A DNA stretch of 64,000 bases from Cryptomeria japonica (lineage: Eukaryota; Streptophyta; Pinopsida; Cupressales; Cupressaceae), in assembly GCF_030272615.1 (NCBI RefSeq), contig NC_081405.1:647470920-647534919 (forward strand). Direction: 5' to 3'. The position numbers were made by a program, and so were the translations under genes. A model generated the notes under the pieces. That model was not told where the DNA came from. It did no database searches and saw only the letters and a program-made list of their open reading frames with translations. Below are positions 59,755 to 64,000 of the stretch, in pieces (position 1 is the first letter of the stretch; each line of letters begins with the position of its first letter).

Positions 59755-60977
59755 TTTTGACAATTTGGAATTAGTTATGTTGCATTAATGTTTTGTCATT
59801 GACGGCAACACCGGTTGTTTTGGTTGAGTGGTTGATTATGATATTGATCCGGTATTCTTTGGTTTGTGGAATTTGTTTGGATCTATCATTCATGCTATTC
59901 AAATGGGTATCATGATCAGTTGGTTCAAGATTTGGTGACTCAGGAGCTATCATTTGTTCTAGTAAGCCTTTTGGTCACCAGTAAGGGTTTTACCGATAGA
60001 GCTTTGTTGAAGATATTTTGATGCACATGATAAGTGGTATTGGTGTGGCTTCTAGATGGCTTTCAAGATGTTGTTGGTTATCTTTTTTGTGTTCCAGTTC
60101 ATCAGTGGTGTTGGATTTGGTTTATGGCGACCTATTTTGGGTTTGGTGTTATCTAGGTTATGGACCAGTTTCTGTAACGTGTTGGAGGATGATCCTGATG
60201 CATTACCGATGAGATTTAATGATTGGTTTACATTGTTTTAAGAATAAGATGACTTGATTGATCAATGGATTATGGGTTTATGTTTTGAATTTATTGTATT
60301 ATCTTTTAGGTGGCTGACCTAATTGTTTAGGTCCCTGTTGATATAAATATGATGTAAGATCTCTTTGTAGATCAGGGGTTGATAGGTCAAGGTTATGGGA
60401 TGATCTATGTGCGAATAATGTTGAAATCATATGAAGAAGGTTTGCTCGATCATAGGTGATCAAATTGGGTTTGTAAGAGAGGTTTAAGGCCTCTGGTATT
60501 GAGCTTAATCGGAACTATACTCTGGCATTGGAGATGTTATACTTGCAGTTCACTCTTCTTTCCAGACTGTAGTCCGATGTTTATGTAATTAGTGAGGCTC
60601 CTTATTGTGATGAGTAGTGCACTCTAGGCTATTGGCCTTTTTGCATGTACAAGCCCCTCATATTGTAATCACATACTTATTGTAGAAGTATTATCTAATT
60701 GTGGATAGGCTTCCCACCGTGGTTTTTCCCTTTACTGGGTTTTCCACATACAAATCTTGGTGTCATGTATTATGGATGGATGGTAACTATTCTATGATTT
60801 ATATTTATGTTTAAATGCTTTATCAGTCATTTCAGTATTTGGTTTATACATTCTGGTATTAAGTTTATGTGTTCCTATAATAAGGAATTAAATTCTTAAA
60901 GTTCTTTAATATGGTGACAACTGATTCACCCCACTCCCCCCTCTCAGTTGTCCTTTGGTTATCTCAGTTGTCTAATG
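59755..60977 (+). repeat. C2 3' LTR, 1223 bp
   Basis: Aligns with 54919-56169 throughout; begins TTTTGACAATTTGG (the TG end is mutated) and ends TTGTCTAATG. The palindrome GACAACTGATTC...TCAGTTGTC around a C-tract is at about 60915-60955. LTR divergence is around 8-10 percent by eye. Confidence 0.88.
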
Positions 60978-61590
60978 GAGAGCCCATGTGAGAGAAAGGG
61001 AGGGAGGAAGGGAGGGGTTGAGAGAGAGTTGAAGTGAGAGAGATGGAGAAAGGGAGGGGTTGAGGGAAGGAGAGGGGGAATCTCAAGTGAGAGAGAGGGA
61101 GGGAGGAAGGTAGGGCTCTCTACTTTTGTCTTTCTCACTTTGTCCCTCCTTCCTTACGTATCTATTTTTCTTTATCTCACACTTAAAAATCCCTCTCCTT
61201 CTCTCTACCTACAACTATTTTCATCCCTCACTACTTTTGACTCCCCTAACTCTCTACTTCCTTCCCTTCATACTCTCTCTCTCTAAATATCACCTCCACT
61301 TCTATCTATCTCTCCTTCTCAATGCACCTCTCTCTCTCTCGATCTATCTAGGTATTTAGATAAATATGTTAAGGGGGGAATGCAAAAAAGTAGGTAGATT
61401 ATGTAGATAGTAAGAGATTAGTGATTATTGAAATTTGATTATGTTTGATTAATTATAATATCTAAAGCTTGGGGAGAGAGGAGAGAGTGAGATAGAGAGA
61501 GGTAAAGAGAGGATGAGAGAGATAATAAAATAGATAGGTCTAGAGCTTAGGCAACACAAATAGTGTGAGATAGAGAGATAGAAAATGAAT
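60978..61590. repeat. GA/CT tract, right side of C2 insertion
   Basis: GAGAG (60978-60982) is the right target-site duplication, then GA-rich DNA continues to about 61115, CT-rich to about 61345, about 130 bp of mixed sequence, and GA-rich again at 61470-61585. It is the continuation of the tract at 54116-54918. Confidence 0.88.
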
Positions 61591-61598
61591 GATGATAA

Positions 61599-62841
61599 TG
61601 TTAGGATAACCGGTGAACAACTAGGAGGGGGGGGGGTGAATCAGTTGTTGATAGATTATATCAATTAATAAACTTTATAAACTTTAACTAAATCACATAA
61701 ACATTAAGTATCGGAATAGTAGAAACAAATACGGGTAAGAAATAAAACTTAACAATGAAACAGATAATCAACACAATGCAACCATACCACATAGCACCCT
61801 GATTTGTACGTGGAAAACCTAGAAACAGAAAAACCATGGTGGGAAGCCTACCCACAGTCAGATAATACTTTTGCAAAAAGTATGTGATACAATGAGGGGC
61901 CTACACATGCAGGTAGACACACTGCCTAGAGCGTACTACTCTTTACAAAAGAGTCTCACTGGCTACAGAGAGGTTATAACCACCTCAAAATAAATGGACA
62001 ACAATCCAAAATAATGAACTGCCAGAGATAAAATCTACCATGCCTTATTATAGTCTCAGTTAAGCTCAATGCTGGATGCCTTTGACCTCTTCCTTAATCC
62101 CAATTCGATCACCTATGATTGACCAAATGTCCTTTGCATATGATATTGTATTCTAAGACCATGATACCTTATCTACAATGAGATCTTAGATCATTTTATA
62201 CCAACCCTAAGGCATAAACCAATTAGGTCAGCCACCTAAAAGATATTACAATAAGATTATTACATACATTCATATTACAATGATATGCCATGCTAGTTTA
62301 AGACCAAAACAACAATAAACAATCCATAAATCATCCCGATAACATGTAAAGAACACTTTAACATGATACCGATCCATAACCTAGATAGGCACCAGACCTA
62401 ATATGGGTCCACCATGCCAAAGAAATGTATTCACTCAGTTGAGGCATGATCAAAGAAGATCTTCAGCATCCTGAAATCCATCTAGAAGTCGCACCAGCAT
62501 GACTTATGCATCCTGTCAAGATTTCTTAGTGAACGCTCTGCCAGTTAAACCTTAAACCCAAGTCGGTAAGGGTTTACAAGAGTGTATGATAGCGTCTGAT
62601 TACCAAGTGAATACCAAATGGCCAAAACATGATCCATAAGAATGTAACACATAAAATCAAACATACTCCATTGATCCAAACATGTCAGAAGTGTCCAACC
62701 GATAGTCTCTTTTGTCGGTAACACTAGATCTTCTACCGGTAACCAAAACACGTCTGCCAGTAACCAACCATAACAACTAGTGTTGACATCAATGACAAAA
62801 CATCAATGAAACATATAATAAATTCATCCACAATGCCAAAA
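61599..62841 (-). repeat. C4 3' LTR, 1243 bp
   Basis: Shares with C1 the phrases 'aaccatggtgggaagcctac' and 'tgttgacatcaatgacaaaa'. The inner border lies next to a degraded polypurine tract (AAAGGGAAAGAT in element orientation). Confidence 0.87.
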
Positions 62842-63136
62842 ATCTTTCCCTTTGGTGTTGATGGCAACACTAGATGTGAAAAACATCTAAGTACCAAAAA
62901 AATGCCAAACAAGTCTCCCCCTATGGAAGACAACCAACAATCTCTTGAATAACTCTCCCTCTATGAATGATATCTTTGTAAGGTCCTGAATTTATTTTTT
63001 AAATCACTATCTCTCCCGCTTTGACATCAATGTGAGAAATCTGACAAAAATATCAAAGCAAGAATATAAACCTCTACATGTCAAAGCTGACTACTCCCCT
63101 TGAGTAGTAACACCACTCATCAGTGTCAGAGTGAAT
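61599..63136 (-). mobile_element. Ty1/copia element C4, 3' end only
   Basis: 3' LTR 62841-61599 (1243 bp) plus about 295 bp of internal sequence 3' of pol (62842-63136), which aligns with 19185-19505 of C1. The internal part is cut at 63136 by element C5. The LTR starts at TGTTAGGATAACC on the plus strand and carries an 11-G tract (about 61626-61636). Confidence 0.87.
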
Positions 63137-64000
63137 TGTTAGGATTAATGATAGCCTCAAAGATACTAAGAAGGGGGGGGGGGGTGTTGAATCAATATCT
63201 AACCGGTTTACATAATATTTTACCTTATTAAGTATTTTGCATTCCAAAACAGTGTACTGATAAATAAGAATTAATGCATTAAATAGGAACAATAAAGACA
63301 GCATAGAAAACACACCATAACACAAGATATTTAATGAGGAAATCAGGTGTGGGAAAAACCTTGGTGGGATTTGTGACCCACAATATTCACTCTTTGGCTA
63401 ATGAATAAATACTACTTACAATGAGGGGTCTGCACATGCAGGAAGGCCAACTGCCTAGAGCTCACTACTCAATCTACAAAATAGAAGTCTCACTAACTTA
63501 CAAAATGGACTATGAAAATCCAATACAATGTACTGCTTCAAATCAGCATCAACTATGCTAGGTTCAATACCGGTTTAAGCTCACACTCTAACCATAAACC
63601 TTATACAAAATCTGTCCTATGCATTTTCATATATCCCATCCTCTATTCCATCCACTATCCTTATTTTGTATATCAAAATGATTTACAAGATCACATACAT
63701 ATATGATTCTATTACAATATGCCATATCAGATTAAAAAAAGGATATTTACAATTAAATACAATAAAAAAAAGTTTATTCCTGTCAGCTGGAGTGTCGGTA
63801 TGCATTGATGCCGCTGTCGAGGAAGTGTTTGCCGGTGTCATTGCTTGCCGGTGGTTTTCTAGATGAATGTTGGGTGGTTTCTTGAAGGTTGCGAGTAGGT
63901 TGCTGGTAGGTTGCCATCAATGAAAACACCATCATTTCTCACTAGAGTGTAGAATTCCAACAATCTCCCCCTTTGGCATTGATGGCAACACTTATGAGAA
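63137..64000 (-). mobile_element. Ty1/copia element C5, 3' LTR and edge (continues outside)
   Basis: LTR 63137-63962 (826 bp): plus strand TGTTAGGATTAATG to GAATTCCAACA, then the polypurine tract (CCAAAGGGGGAGAT in element orientation) and the phrase 'ggcattgatggcaacactta'. The rest of the element lies beyond the window. It is inserted in the internal region of C4; the five bases before it are TGAAT. It has a G-tract (63173-63184) but the flanking palindrome arms seen in C1/C2 are not kept. Confidence 0.85.

Larger units (their letters stand above)
54919..60977 (+). mobile_element. Ty1/copia element C2, complete ends, RT deleted
   Basis: Two full LTRs (54919-56169 and 59755-60977), PBS, gag, PR, IN, the start of RT, RNase H and PPT, flanked by GAGAG. 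It belongs to the same family as C1 and C4. The internal region is shorter than that of C1 because the RT catalytic core is deleted, so it could move only with proteins supplied from elsewhere. Gag is largely open. Confidence 0.93.

Overview
The window looks like repeat-dominated nuclear DNA from a large-genome seed plant. A gymnosperm is most likely, but this is an inference from the kinds of transposons and their decay, and a large-genome monocot is not excluded. There is no operon structure, no CRISPR array, and I found no tRNA or rRNA gene. I see no intact cellular gene; almost everything is a transposable element, a fragment of one, or satellite/microsatellite DNA.

Layout. 1-1871: an array built from a ~20-bp palindromic unit (core GACACCATATGGTGTC) in a ~325-bp higher-order period, running directly into a CT tract. 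1886-11762: a candidate DNA transposon with a decayed DDE-type transposase gene (+, 2212-5820), a 359-bp satellite (6696-8745), and a convergent multi-exon gene of unknown function (-, 9222-11147). Clusters of a palindromic motif (ATCGGATATCCGAT-like) flank both ends. 11916-17950: duplicated non-coding sequence, a decayed LINE (14450-15370, -) and an unrecognised pseudogene (16339-17950, +). 17952-24268: Ty1/copia element C1 (-), with one LTR truncated. 24818-28480: a 5'-truncated LINE (-) with a 10-bp target-site duplication and a T-tract. 28930-31110: another unrecognised pseudogene with a 243-bp tandem duplication. 31360-37498: a Ty3/gypsy chromovirus (-) with a broken chromodomain. 38717-39420: an unrecognised fragment. 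39431-49565: copia element C3 (+), whose pol is split by 4.9 kb of AT-rich DNA. 49566-51090: AT-rich spacer with small repeats. 51090-61590: a composite satellite locus (CT tract, palindromic 20-mer array, CT, GA) into which copia element C2 (54919-60977, +) inserted with a GAGAG duplication. 61599-64000: the 3' end of copia C4 (-), itself invaded by the 3' LTR end of copia C5 (-).

How the parts relate. C1, C2 and C4 share LTRs of 1.22-1.25 kb and belong to one family. C5 (826-bp LTR) and C3 (1065-bp LTR) are relatives. The complete elements carry a primer-binding site matching initiator-Met tRNA. The same palindromic 20-mer, next to the same kind of CT tract, occurs at both ends of the window. 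The best candidate for a little-described system is the 1886-11762 element: two convergent intron-containing genes between palindromic motif clusters.
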